DNA from: DASQDN01 sp963844855
GTDB taxonomy: Bacteria; Acidobacteriota; Terriglobia; Bryobacterales; Bryobacteraceae
Assembly: GCA_963844855.1 (NCBI GenBank)
Contig: CAWJQP010000009.1
Coordinates: 1-64,000 of the forward strand
Length of the DNA stretch: 64,000 nucleotides
Direction: 5' to 3'
Shown here: positions 17,895-26,246 of the stretch, one piece after another
Layout of the letters: each line of letters begins with the position of its first letter
Position numbering within the stretch: position 1 is the stretch's first letter
Program-made: the position numbers and the translations under genes
The notes under the pieces: generated by a model
Databases searched by the model: none
Told to the model about the DNA's origin: nothing
The model's input: the letters and a program-made list of their open reading frames with translations, nothing else

Positions 17895-19385
17895 TTAAGT
17901 CACCGGTCCGGGGTTGAACAACGCTAACGCATTGCTGAGTCCCCAGTGCTCGGCCCAGGTTTTTCGACGGCCAGAAGCGCAGTCGAGAAGAAACTGAAAC
18001 AATTCCATTCCGACTTCCTCCTTCGTTGCCGTGCCGCTAGCGATGCGTCCGGCATCGACGTCGATCAGATCGTGCCACTTCTCCGCGAGCGCTGTGCGAG
18101 AGGACACCTTCACAACTGGAACCATCGCCAAGCCGTAGGGAGATCCTTCGCCCGTCGTGAACACATGCATATTCATAGATGGGAGCTGTTGTGCGCCGCA
18201 TATGAAATCACTCGCAGGCGTCGCCGCAAATACGAGGCCTTTCGTTCGGACCTTCTCGCCGTGTGATGCTACGGAAACAATTGCCGTACTCCCAGCCTTC
18301 GCGATCGATCCTAACGCTTTCTCGACAATGTTCGACAGGCCGCCGCGTTTATTGCCCGGGGTCGTATTAGCGCTCCGATCGGCCATGCCTCCAGCCAGGT
18401 AATCGTCATACCAGCGCATCTCGCGAATCAGATCCCGCGCGACATCTTCATTCTTCGCGCGCGGCGTCAAAAGATGAATCGCGTCGCGCACTTCGGTGAC
18501 TTCGGAAAACAGGACCGTCCCACCCGCCCGAACGATCAGATCGGCCGCTGCGCCGACCGCCGGGTTGCATGTCACGCCTGAGAATGCGTCGCTGCCACCG
18601 CACTGCAATCCCACCGACAGTTCCGAAGCAGGACAAGTACTGCGTCGTCGCTGATTGAGAATCTTGAGTCGCTTCTCAGCCGCCAGCATGATCGCCGACA
18701 CAATTTCCGCGAAGCCGCGATGATCCTGAAACCGCACCATGCCATCCGGTTCCAGCACAGGTAGATCCGAAGGAAACAATCGCTGGGGCTGAAGCTTTTC
18801 GCATCCCAGACCAACAATCATGGGCTCGCCACCGATGTTGGGGTGAAGCGTCAGATTGCGAATCGTGCGGATAGGAATCGCAGCTCCTGGCGCGTCAATA
18901 GCGACACCACAGCCGTAGTTATGGGTGATCGCGACGACATCGTCGACGTTTGAATAATGGGGCAGTATTTCCGCTTTGATTCGTCGCACTGCGTAGTCAA
19001 CGGTAGGAGCGACGCACTGAACGGTTGTCGTGATACCGAGAATATTCCGCGTACCGACGGACCCGTCCTTGTTCCTGTAGCCTTCAAAAGTGTAACCTTC
19101 AAGCGGCGGAAGTTCCTTCGGTACCGCTGTCGAAAGTGGCAACTCATCAAGCGACGGCGGCTCGGGCATGTCGACCATCTCTGGCCGAATCCACGAGCCT
19201 TGCAAGATCTCGGCCTTGGCGTATCCGATTGTTTGCCCATAGCGAATGATGGGCTCGTGCGCTTCGAAATCTTTCAAAGCGATCTTATTGGACTGCGGAA
19301 TGTGCTCGCGCGCCGTCAGACCGGCGGGATCGAGAACGATGGCTACGTTGTCTCGATCGTCAATGCGTATGTAGGGCGGTGGCAA
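17895..19385 (-). CDS. garD: Galactarate dehydratase-like protein (UxaA/GarD family)
   Basis: 496 residues: an N-terminal SAF domain (about 1-75) and the large UxaA/GarD domain. The C-terminal half matches GarD more than altronate dehydratase: PGNKRGGLSNIVEKALGSIA, AATPASDFICGAQQLPSMNM, HVFTTGEGSPYGLAMVPV, WHDLIDVDAGRIASG and the ending WGLSNALALFNPGPVT. GarD dehydrates D-galactarate to 5-keto-4-deoxy-D-glucarate in the cytoplasm. Substrate is inferred from similarity; other acidic sugars are possible. It is 20 bp behind the VCBS gene in the permease/dehydrogenase operon. Downstream aldolase (garL) and reductase (garR) are not in this window. Confidence 0.8.
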   Translation of the reverse strand: MPPPYIRIDDRDNVAIVLDPAGLTAREHIPQSNKIALKDFEAHEPIIRYGQTIGYAKAEILQGSWIRPEMVDMPEPPSLDELPLSTAVPKELPPLEGYTFEGYRNKDGSVGTRNILGITTTVQCVAPTVDYAVRRIKAEILPHYSNVDDVVAITHNYGCGVAIDAPGAAIPIRTIRNLTLHPNIGGEPMIVGLGCEKLQPQRLFPSDLPVLEPDGMVRFQDHRGFAEIVSAIMLAAEKRLKILNQRRRSTCPASELSVGLQCGGSDAFSGVTCNPAVGAAADLIVRAGGTVLFSEVTEVRDAIHLLTPRAKNEDVARDLIREMRWYDDYLAGGMADRSANTTPGNKRGGLSNIVEKALGSIAKAGSTAIVSVASHGEKVRTKGLVFAATPASDFICGAQQLPSMNMHVFTTGEGSPYGLAMVPVVKVSSRTALAEKWHDLIDVDAGRIASGTATKEEVGMELFQFLLDCASGRRKTWAEHWGLSNALALFNPGPVT

Positions 19386-19404
19386 ACCACGATTCTACGC
19401 CTAC

Positions 19405-20511
19405 CTACGGCGTCTGTTTGTTGACGAAAAGGAATACGCCACTCTTGCCGCCGACTGCGAAATCGAGATCGCCGTCGCCATCGAGGTCCGCGACGGGAAT
19501 CTGCATGCCCGCGCCGGTCCGGCCTCCGTAATCGATCACGTGACGCACCCAATCGATCTTGCCCTTAACATTGATGCCCTCGTACCAGTAGATGCCTAAT
19601 GACTCGCGCTCCCCTGGATCTTTGCCGTTGTGCGCCATGAATCGTTTTCCGGTCACAACGTCAAGCTTGCCGTCTTTGTTAAGATCGACGAGCGTCACTG
19701 CGTGGCCCTGAGACCAACTATCGTCGATGATGCTCTTCGTCCACTGCTCATTCGGACCTTGTTGAAAGTACAACAATCCGTAGTCATGGGCGTTCGACGT
19801 GACGACATCGTTGATTCCGTCGCCATTCACATCGGCAACGTGAATGAAGGATAGCGACCCACCACCAAAAGCCGGGTGAAACTTCCAATCGGGCGCTTCG
19901 AACCAGCCATCCGGTGTCAAGACGTCGTTCTTTCCATCCTTATTCACATCACCGGCGCCGATGCCATGGCCATGACTGTTCTCATGAACGACGTGCTTGA
20001 TAAACTTGCCGCCCTTCAATTCGTACCAAGCCAAAGGCGTCTTCTTATCGCCGAACTGCGGGAGCAGCTCACGCGCCTTACCGTCGTTGTCGAGATCGAC
20101 AAGAAATGCAAATTCCACTGAAGTTCCGCTGTCGATCGGATGTTCGGTCCAAGTGGCTCCAGCGCGTCCAGGATTCTCGAACCATACGATCTTCTTCGCA
20201 AACCAGGAGACGCTGATCACGTCCATTTTCCCGTCCGCGTTCACATCAAGCGGAAGATCGCTGAAGTTATCGATATAGTTCGCCGCAAAGGCAATCTCGC
20301 GAAACTTGTGGCGCGTCCATTTAGGAGCTTGATACCAGTTCTCTCCTGATATCACGTCCAGCTTGCCATCGCCATTTACATCCGCGAAGGCGCAAGTTTC
20401 ATTGGCCCCGAGATCGAGCGTCAGCTTCTCAAAGGGGATATCGGCAGGACGTCCACCGGCGAAACACAGAAACGCCGTGGTCAATACTGACGCGGTAAGG
20501 AATGTCTTCAA
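19405..20511 (-). CDS. Secreted FG-GAP/VCBS-repeat propeller protein
   Basis: About 368 residues: signal peptide (MKTFLTASVLTTAFLCFAGG) and a seven-bladed-type propeller with calcium-loop motifs FADVNGDGKLDVISG, LDVNADGKMDVISV, AGDVNKDGKNDVLTP, VADVNGDGINDVVTS, LVDLNKDGKLDVVTG and VADLDGDGDLDFAVG. I choose TTG 20511, which overlaps the preceding stop (TTGA) and starts a clean signal peptide; TTG 20529 is the longer option. It is translationally coupled to the subunit-3 gene. An FG-GAP protein inside a dehydrogenase operon is unusual; it could bind a carbohydrate or assemble the complex outside the membrane. Confidence 0.8.
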   Translation of the reverse strand: MKTFLTASVLTTAFLCFAGGRPADIPFEKLTLDLGANETCAFADVNGDGKLDVISGENWYQAPKWTRHKFREIAFAANYIDNFSDLPLDVNADGKMDVISVSWFAKKIVWFENPGRAGATWTEHPIDSGTSVEFAFLVDLDNDGKARELLPQFGDKKTPLAWYELKGGKFIKHVVHENSHGHGIGAGDVNKDGKNDVLTPDGWFEAPDWKFHPAFGGGSLSFIHVADVNGDGINDVVTSNAHDYGLLYFQQGPNEQWTKSIIDDSWSQGHAVTLVDLNKDGKLDVVTGKRFMAHNGKDPGERESLGIYWYEGINVKGKIDWVRHVIDYGGRTGAGMQIPVADLDGDGDLDFAVGGKSGVFLFVNKQTP

Positions 20512-21050
20512 TGTTCGGGAACCTCGCAACTTGGGAACTGCGCCAGTACGGCGCCTCCAGTGAATCCTAGCTCAGTCGACAGACCGGCTTTCGACGTGTA
20601 GTAGCCGTCCGCGGTCATATTCTTAATGGCACGGAAAAAGATCTCGCCTGCGGTGCTCGCCCTGCCTTCATCGGCAGCGACGCAAAGCGGCTCCAGGATC
20701 GCGATCTGCTGGGCTTCGGTCAAGTCCATGAAGCGCTGCGACTCAAGCCACGCCAGGCCTTGCCTGTAAACAGTTTGATGCTCGATGTTACGGCTGACAA
20801 CCAAGTCGATGTAGGAAGGAACGCGCGCCAGCAGCGCTCCTGGCGAATCGGTCGCGGGAATGATCAAGTCGGCAACCCGCGAGAGCATCGCAAACTCATT
20901 CGCCTTGAAAAACACCGGGGGACCAAACTCGGCCGCTTGGCCCGCCACATGTACATGCTGGCCGTATAGCTCATCGGAGGCGTAAGGAAACGCGCACGTC
21001 GCTCCGATCGCGCCGATGATCTTCAAGGTTTCGCGGCGGTTTGTACTCAT
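20508..21050 (-). CDS. Gluconate 2-dehydrogenase subunit 3-like protein
   Basis: 180 residues of the small-subunit family that partners GMC dehydrogenases. The N-terminus has a twin-Arg-like signal (STNRRETLKIIGAIGATCA), suggesting Tat export with the folded flavin subunit carried along. The body has the family pattern: FFKANEFAMLSRVADLIIPA, PSYIDLVVSR, RQGLAWLESQ and FRAIKNMTADGYYTSKAGL. ATG 21050 overlaps the stop of the GMC gene (ATGA), and its own stop overlaps the next start, so three genes are translated as a coupled unit. Confidence 0.85.
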   Translation of the reverse strand: MSTNRRETLKIIGAIGATCAFPYASDELYGQHVHVAGQAAEFGPPVFFKANEFAMLSRVADLIIPATDSPGALLARVPSYIDLVVSRNIEHQTVYRQGLAWLESQRFMDLTEAQQIAILEPLCVAADEGRASTAGEIFFRAIKNMTADGYYTSKAGLSTELGFTGGAVLAQFPSCEVPEH

Positions 21051-22561
21051 AACTCCCCTCGCTTCAATCGGCTCGCGATGTGGTCTGCCGTCCTTGCCGC
21101 CAAGGCCATGATGGTATGCGTCGGGTTCTTTTCCGATGCTGAGGTAAACACGCTACCGTCCACAACAAACAGATTCGGAATGTCGTGTGTCTGGCAAAAT
21201 CGATTTACAACTGATGTCTTCGGGTCACTGCCCATGCGGCAGCCGCCGAGTTCATGGTTAGTGCGCGGCTCGGTGGCAATATCCAGAATTTCCGCTCCCG
21301 ACGCCGTCAAAATATCCTTCGACCAGCGCTGCATGTCGCGAAAGATCGCCATATCGTTGCTATTCCAGTAGACATGGCGCCGCACTCGCGGCAAACCCCA
21401 ATCGTCCTTTGCAACTGGGTCAAGGTCGATAAAGCTACGGTCGTCAGCAGTCTTCTCGCCGTAAGGAGAAAATGTCAAAAACGCCGGATAGCGATCTTTG
21501 ATCGCTTCCTTATATGCCTTTCCAAAACCAGGAATCTGACGCGTCCAACCGACACCTCTACGATTCTGATAGTTGAACTGCACTCCGAAACTGCGCTCAT
21601 AGTCGCGTTTACGATTGTGCATGAAGGAAGGAATGTAAGCGTGATCAAGAAAGCCGTCGTCGTTCTTGAGCGGCTTGCCGATTAGCTGAGTGAGGAAGCA
21701 CTGAACGCCGCCCGTCATGTGCGGAATGAAGTACTTGCCGAGTTGTCCTTGGGAGTTTGCAACTCCCGACATCATGAGCAGCGCAACGCTTTGCGCGCAA
21801 GCGCAACACGATACGACGACCTTGCCGCGCACCTCGCCATCGGCTTTGCTCACTCGATCGATGTACTGAACACCCGTTGCGCGCTGCTCTTTGTCCACCA
21901 TCACCTTACGCACGACGGCGTTCGAAACAATTGTGAGTTTTCCAGTGCGTAACGCGGGAACAAGATGCACATCCGCCGAATTGTACTTCGCGACTACATC
22001 GCAACCAGCCATGCAGTTGCCGCAGAAATGGCACGCAGGACGCGTGCGCGTCGGCCGTGACAGTGTCGACTTGCGAACGTGAACCACTTTCACACCGAGC
22101 TTCGCAGCGCCGCGCTGAACCAGAATGTCGCTACACTTCAGCGGCACCGGTGGCAGAAAGATACCATCTGGCAAATCTTCCAGATGATCGAGATTCCCAC
22201 AAACGCCGACTTCACGCTCGATCCGATCGTAGTAAGGCGCTATCTCCTTATAATCAATCGGCCAGTCCTCAAAATCGCGTTGACTATATCGCAAAGCCAC
22301 GGCATTCCACAACAGAGTCTTCCCGCCGATCCCGCGCGACCGCTCGGAATCGAAGCCGGCTTTTCCGGTCTTCATCGTAGGAATGTGCCTGTTGGGAAAC
22401 TCGTACGGCATCGCGTGCGTGTTGAAATCGGTCCGGGTGTTCACCTTCGGACCGCCTTCGACAATCGCGACGTCCACACCTTGTCGCGCCAGATGAGCCG
22501 CAAGAGTTCCACCCGCGGCTCCCGAGCCGACGATCACTACGTCGTAGATCTTTACCGCCAT
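21047..22561 (-). CDS. GMC-family FAD dehydrogenase with cysteine cluster motif
   Basis: 504 residues. Rossmann FAD motif VVIVGSGAAGGTLAAHLA near the N-terminus, GIGGKTLLWNAVAL, and the GMC C-terminal domain with TNHELGGCRMGSDP and KNPTHTIMALA (the catalytic His region). Residues 177-187, CHFCGNCMAGC, give a C-x5-C-x3-C spacing (C177, C183, C187) plus C180; as I recall, FAD-dependent glucose dehydrogenase binds a 3Fe-4S cluster with this spacing, so electron transfer through such a cluster is likely. It has no signal of its own and probably rides out with subunit 3. No cytochrome c subunit is adjacent. Substrate unknown; a sugar or aldonate is the family expectation. Confidence 0.85.
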   Translation of the reverse strand: MAVKIYDVVIVGSGAAGGTLAAHLARQGVDVAIVEGGPKVNTRTDFNTHAMPYEFPNRHIPTMKTGKAGFDSERSRGIGGKTLLWNAVALRYSQRDFEDWPIDYKEIAPYYDRIEREVGVCGNLDHLEDLPDGIFLPPVPLKCSDILVQRGAAKLGVKVVHVRKSTLSRPTRTRPACHFCGNCMAGCDVVAKYNSADVHLVPALRTGKLTIVSNAVVRKVMVDKEQRATGVQYIDRVSKADGEVRGKVVVSCCACAQSVALLMMSGVANSQGQLGKYFIPHMTGGVQCFLTQLIGKPLKNDDGFLDHAYIPSFMHNRKRDYERSFGVQFNYQNRRGVGWTRQIPGFGKAYKEAIKDRYPAFLTFSPYGEKTADDRSFIDLDPVAKDDWGLPRVRRHVYWNSNDMAIFRDMQRWSKDILTASGAEILDIATEPRTNHELGGCRMGSDPKTSVVNRFCQTHDIPNLFVVDGSVFTSASEKNPTHTIMALAARTADHIASRLKRGEL

Positions 22562-22568
22562 TTAATTG

Positions 22569-23927
22569 CTATCGCTTCGCTTTCGCCCGCTGCTGTATAG
22601 GCGCGGATTCTTTGACAGGGACAGCTTTTGGCTCGAGCCCCATTTTCGCCAGGATCGCATACACCACAAAGCCAGTGATGTAACTGTAGACGACGGCAGG
22701 TTGCGCGATCGATTTCAACCCCTCAGACACGGGCAGGAATGGCAAAATACCGACCAGGAACCCGAAAGCCCAAGCGATATATCCAGCCATACTAATTCCT
22801 TCCCTCGGACCGGCCCAACGCTTGCCGCTCAGAATGTAGTCGGCGGTCATCGCTCCACAAATCGGTCCGAAGGACGCGCCTACGATCGTGAAGAAGCCAA
22901 TCAGATCAGCCGCGATGCCTGTAGCCGCCAGAACAATCGCGAAGGTCACCGCCACCATCATCGATGACATGCGCTTTACTCCCGGAATCATCGTGGAGAA
23001 GCTGTTGCCCGCTATCAGCGCGCAGAAACAAGCCGATGGAATCGATGCAACCGCAAACAGAAAGAACATCGAGCTGGCCAGCGTTCCCCCCAACGAAGCA
23101 ATTACAGCGTCATAGCTGAACGAAGTGATGTTGGCATCGAGCGCTCTTGCTCCGGCAACCGAAAGAATTGGCAATCCGCCGGCATAGAGAATTGCGAGCG
23201 CGATGCCTGTAAATCCACCCATACGTACGTCGCCTTCATGACGACTGTTCATGCCGAAATCCGCTCCGGCAGCGCCGGCGGTCGCGAAGAATCCGATAAC
23301 CGCTTGAACCAGGAGAGCAAATGCCGCAAATGGGTCGGCTTTCGTCGGGTCGACTGTATGCTGGCCGATGCCGCCTGTCGTTTTCATGAATACAATCAGC
23401 ACCATCAGGAACGAGATGCCATTCAGATACAAGGCTGTCTTTGCCACATACTGAATGCCCTTGGCGCCGATGTACGCCATCGTGTAGCCCCAGATCACAG
23501 CGATCGCCGTGAACAAAGCACTGCCCGGTTGCGCGTCGCTGCCTATGCCACTGAGAATAAACTTGGTCGCAAAGAAGGTCCCTACCGCAAACCAACCGAT
23601 TTGCAAGACACCCATGAGCAACCCGGGCATTAAATAGCCACCCGTGGTTCCAAACGTCGAGCTTCCTACGACGTAAAGCGGATAGCCGGTCTTCATGCCA
23701 AGCATTGCGGGAGCGTAGTAATACAGCGCAAAGCACAACAGGCCTGCAACGGCCAGGGCGAGCATGCAAACTGCAAGGCTCGCGCGGTCTATCGTGCCTG
23801 CCGCAAGTGACTGATAGAAGGCGACCCAGAGGAAAATTCCCGCATAGGTCGGCGCGGTGTTGACATACCAGGGCGCCCGGTTCGTGGACGGGTTAGGAAC
23901 CGCTTTAGCGATGTAGTCAGGAAGCAT
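22569..23927 (-). CDS. NCS1-family permease (cytosine/purine permease-like)
   Basis: About 452 residues with roughly twelve hydrophobic segments. The start NRAPWYVNTAPTYAGIFLWV, GYPLYVVGSSTFGTTGGYLM, GFFATAGAAGADFGMNSRHE and the later FTIVGASFGPICGAMTADY resemble CodB/NCS1 permeases of nucleobases, allantoin or hydantoins. Here it heads an operon with a sugar-acid dehydratase and a GMC dehydrogenase, so the transported compound may not be a nucleobase. ATG 23927 is chosen because the longer reading from 24101 translates the opposite strand of the glycine-zipper gene into an implausible Asp/Ser-rich leader. The GMC gene follows after 7 bp. Confidence 0.8.
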   Translation of the reverse strand: MLPDYIAKAVPNPSTNRAPWYVNTAPTYAGIFLWVAFYQSLAAGTIDRASLAVCMLALAVAGLLCFALYYYAPAMLGMKTGYPLYVVGSSTFGTTGGYLMPGLLMGVLQIGWFAVGTFFATKFILSGIGSDAQPGSALFTAIAVIWGYTMAYIGAKGIQYVAKTALYLNGISFLMVLIVFMKTTGGIGQHTVDPTKADPFAAFALLVQAVIGFFATAGAAGADFGMNSRHEGDVRMGGFTGIALAILYAGGLPILSVAGARALDANITSFSYDAVIASLGGTLASSMFFLFAVASIPSACFCALIAGNSFSTMIPGVKRMSSMMVAVTFAIVLAATGIAADLIGFFTIVGASFGPICGAMTADYILSGKRWAGPREGISMAGYIAWAFGFLVGILPFLPVSEGLKSIAQPAVVYSYITGFVVYAILAKMGLEPKAVPVKESAPIQQRAKAKR

Positions 23928-23978
23928 CGTGAGCGATGCTATCACTGCGGGCGCCGAAAATCCAGTTAACCTGATGTT

Positions 23979-24119
23979 GTGCAGCCGAAATGGATCGCAA
24001 TCGGAATAGCAATCGGGGTGGCCATAGGTGTGGCGTATGGCAACGTCGCAAGTGGCATCGGCATCGGACTGGCTCTCGGAATTGCGATCGGCATCGCACA
24101 ACGTCCAAAGCAGTCTTAG
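23979..24119 (+). CDS. 46-residue glycine-zipper membrane peptide
   Basis: A short frame missing from ordinary ORF length cut-offs. From GTG 23979 it encodes QPKWIAIGIAIGVAIGVAYG, then NVASGIGIGLALGIAIGIAQ and a basic tail RPKQS. The strict G-x-x-x-G periodicity across one or two hydrophobic helices with a polar NVAS break is that of small glycine-zipper membrane proteins seen across bacteria. No clear ribosome site precedes the GTG. It diverges from the permease gene (51 bp apart) and precedes serB by 64 bp. Function unknown; membrane insertion and oligomerisation are inferred. Confidence 0.55.
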   Translation: MQPKWIAIGIAIGVAIGVAYGNVASGIGIGLALGIAIGIAQRPKQS

Positions 24120-24183
24120 CTATCGCATTCGCATCCACTCGATATTCATTGAGCTGACTAAGGCCGCATTATCCTTGGAAAGA

Positions 24184-25425
24184 ATGCACAAGTCCTCGGA
24201 CTCCCGCGTCCTTCTCATCAACATCACCGGTCACGATAAGACCGGAGTAACTCATTCGCTCACGCGGGTATTGGCAGAGTTTAATGCGAGGATTCTCGAC
24301 ATCGGACAGGCCGTTATTCATGACGCGCTCACACTCGGCATCCTGGTCGAACTCACAGAGGACATGCGCTCCTGCCCCGTCATGACGGAACTGCTTCTCC
24401 GTGCGCACGAAGTCGGCGTCCAAGTGCGATTTACTGCGATTTCGGCCGAGGAATATCAGCATTGGGTCGAGGGATCGGGAAAACGGCGATTCCTGATAGC
24501 GGTCCTCGGGCCTGAAATCTCCGGAACACATCTCGCCGCCGTCAGCGGAATCGTCACAGAATGCGGGTTGAATATCGACCGGATCGATCGGTTATCGGCG
24601 CGCACTCCCCTCGAACTCCAAGATCAGCCAAGCCGTATGTGCGTTGAACTGGCTGCGTCCGGTGAACCCGAGAATGAAGACGCGATGCGAGCGGCCCTTG
24701 CGCGGCTGACGGAAGAGCACGACATCGATGTCGCCTTCCAGCACGATACCGTTTTCCGCAAGAACCGCCGCCTGGTCTGCTTTGACATGGACTCGACACT
24801 GATCCAAGCCGAAGTTATCGACGAATTGGCGAAGCTCGCGGGTGCCGGCGAGGAAGTCCAGCACATAACAGAGGCGGCTATGCGGGGAGAACTCGATTTC
24901 CAGGCAAGCTTCCGGAAGCGTGTCGCGTTACTAAAGGGACTACCGGAATCCGCACTTGACACAGTTAAAAGCAGCGTTCCACTAATGCCTGGAGCCGAGA
25001 GGTTGATTCGAACATTAAAGCGGCTCGGTTACAAGACCGCGATTCTGTCCGGCGGATTTACCTTCGTTGGCCGGGAACTTCAGCGAAGGCTCGGAATCGA
25101 TTATCTCCACTCCAACGAACTCGACATTTGCTCAGGCCGGGTAACCGGAGAAGTAGTGACGGAGATCGTCGACGGCGGCAGGAAGGCGCACTTCCTTCGC
25201 CAGATCGCCGAGGCGGAAAACCTGGATCTTGAACAAGTTATCGCTGTTGGAGATGGAGCGAACGATCTGCCTATGCTGAACATCGCGGGTCTTGGGATTG
25301 CCTTCCGAGCCAAGCCACTCGTGCGCCGGAGCGCCAGCCAAGCCATCTCGACACTCGGGCTGGATGGGATCCTCTATCTGCTCGGCGTTCGAGATCGGGA
25401 AGTCCTTAACCACGCGATAGAATAA
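24184..25425 (+). CDS. serB: Phosphoserine phosphatase with two ACT domains
   Basis: 413 residues. It hydrolyses phosphoserine to serine, the last step of serine synthesis. Residues ~8-165 are two ACT regulatory domains (VLLINITGHDKTGVTHSLTR; FLIAVLGPEISGTHLAAVSG) that in this family sense serine. The HAD phosphatase domain follows with FDMDSTLIQAEVIDELA (nucleophile and acid Asp), ILSGGFTFV and VGDGANDLPML. ATG 24184 has GGAAAG just upstream; the longer reading overlaps the glycine-zipper gene. Its TAA overlaps the ATG of the ABC gene by one base, so these are in one operon. The ACT-ACT-HAD layout matches mycobacterial SerB2-type enzymes. Confidence 0.95.
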   Translation: MHKSSDSRVLLINITGHDKTGVTHSLTRVLAEFNARILDIGQAVIHDALTLGILVELTEDMRSCPVMTELLLRAHEVGVQVRFTAISAEEYQHWVEGSGKRRFLIAVLGPEISGTHLAAVSGIVTECGLNIDRIDRLSARTPLELQDQPSRMCVELAASGEPENEDAMRAALARLTEEHDIDVAFQHDTVFRKNRRLVCFDMDSTLIQAEVIDELAKLAGAGEEVQHITEAAMRGELDFQASFRKRVALLKGLPESALDTVKSSVPLMPGAERLIRTLKRLGYKTAILSGGFTFVGRELQRRLGIDYLHSNELDICSGRVTGEVVTEIVDGGRKAHFLRQIAEAENLDLEQVIAVGDGANDLPMLNIAGLGIAFRAKPLVRRSASQAISTLGLDGILYLLGVRDREVLNHAIE

Positions 25426-26246
25426 TGGTCGAATTGCTCACGGACACTGAGCTCGCGATCCGTACCGTCGATTTGACCAAGAGCTACACGTCCGGAGATA
25501 CGCAATTAGTCATCTTTGATCATCTGAACCTCGATGTCCCCTCCGGCGAAAGGCTGGCGCTAATCGGCGAGTCCGGAGCGGGCAAGTCCACTCTTTTGCA
25601 CCTTTTAGGCGGACTCGACCGTCCAACAAAAGGAAGGATCTTGTTTGGTGGTAAGGACATCACCGTCCTTGGGCAAGCTGAGTTGGCAGATTTTCGAAAT
25701 CGTCAGATTGGGTTCGTTTGGCAAACTCATCATCTGTTGCCAGAGTTCACCGCGCTCGAAAATGTGATGATGCCGCTGCTGGTTCGTGGCGTTAGTCGAA
25801 CGGATGCTGCTCCGAAAGCCCTTGATCGTCTGAGAGAAATGGGCTTGGGCGCACGCGTATCTCATCGCGCCGGAGAACTTTCGGGCGGGGAGCAACAGCG
25901 AGTCGCCATTGCCAGGGCCTTGGTCACCGATCCGCAGGTTCTACTTGCGGATGAGCCAACAGGAAATCTCGACTATAAGACCGGCCAGAAAATTGCCGAT
26001 CTATTTGATGAGATACATCGGCAAAACCGATTAACTTCAGTTTTCGTAACTCATAGTATTGGGTTCGCTCGCAGTTGTGATCGAATTCTCAAACTTGAGG
26101 CTGGCATCGTTGTCGAAGAGGACTTCCGCTCCGGGGCTATTCGAAGCGATAATCAGGATATAGGGCGGGACCTCTTCACTGGCTTGCAGAGTGAAGATGC
26201 GTCCCAGAAGACTGCAAGGGGAGAAGACGGTACAAACCATGTTTGA
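25425..26246 (+). CDS. ABC transporter ATPase, LolD/MacB-like, without a permease gene
   Basis: 273 residues. Complete nucleotide-binding domain: Walker A GESGAGKSTLLHLLGG, Q-loop VWQTHHLLPEFTALENV, signature LSGGEQQRVAIARAL, Walker B VLLADEPTGNLD and His switch FVTHS. These sequences are those of the LolD/MacB/FtsE-type ATPases that extract lipoproteins or drive mechanotransmission with a MacB-fold permease. No such permease is next to it, so it must work with one encoded elsewhere. The C-terminus has about 40 extra residues after the domain. It overlaps serB by one base and clpC by 8 bases. Confidence 0.85.
   Translation: MVELLTDTELAIRTVDLTKSYTSGDTQLVIFDHLNLDVPSGERLALIGESGAGKSTLLHLLGGLDRPTKGRILFGGKDITVLGQAELADFRNRQIGFVWQTHHLLPEFTALENVMMPLLVRGVSRTDAAPKALDRLREMGLGARVSHRAGELSGGEQQRVAIARALVTDPQVLLADEPTGNLDYKTGQKIADLFDEIHRQNRLTSVFVTHSIGFARSCDRILKLEAGIVVEEDFRSGAIRSDNQDIGRDLFTGLQSEDASQKTARGEDGTNHV

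Noticed and set aside
23928..24101. 58-residue N-terminal extension of the NCS1 permease
   Set aside because: The Asp/Ser/Cys-rich leader is the antisense image of the glycine-zipper peptide; permeases of this family begin near ATG 23927.
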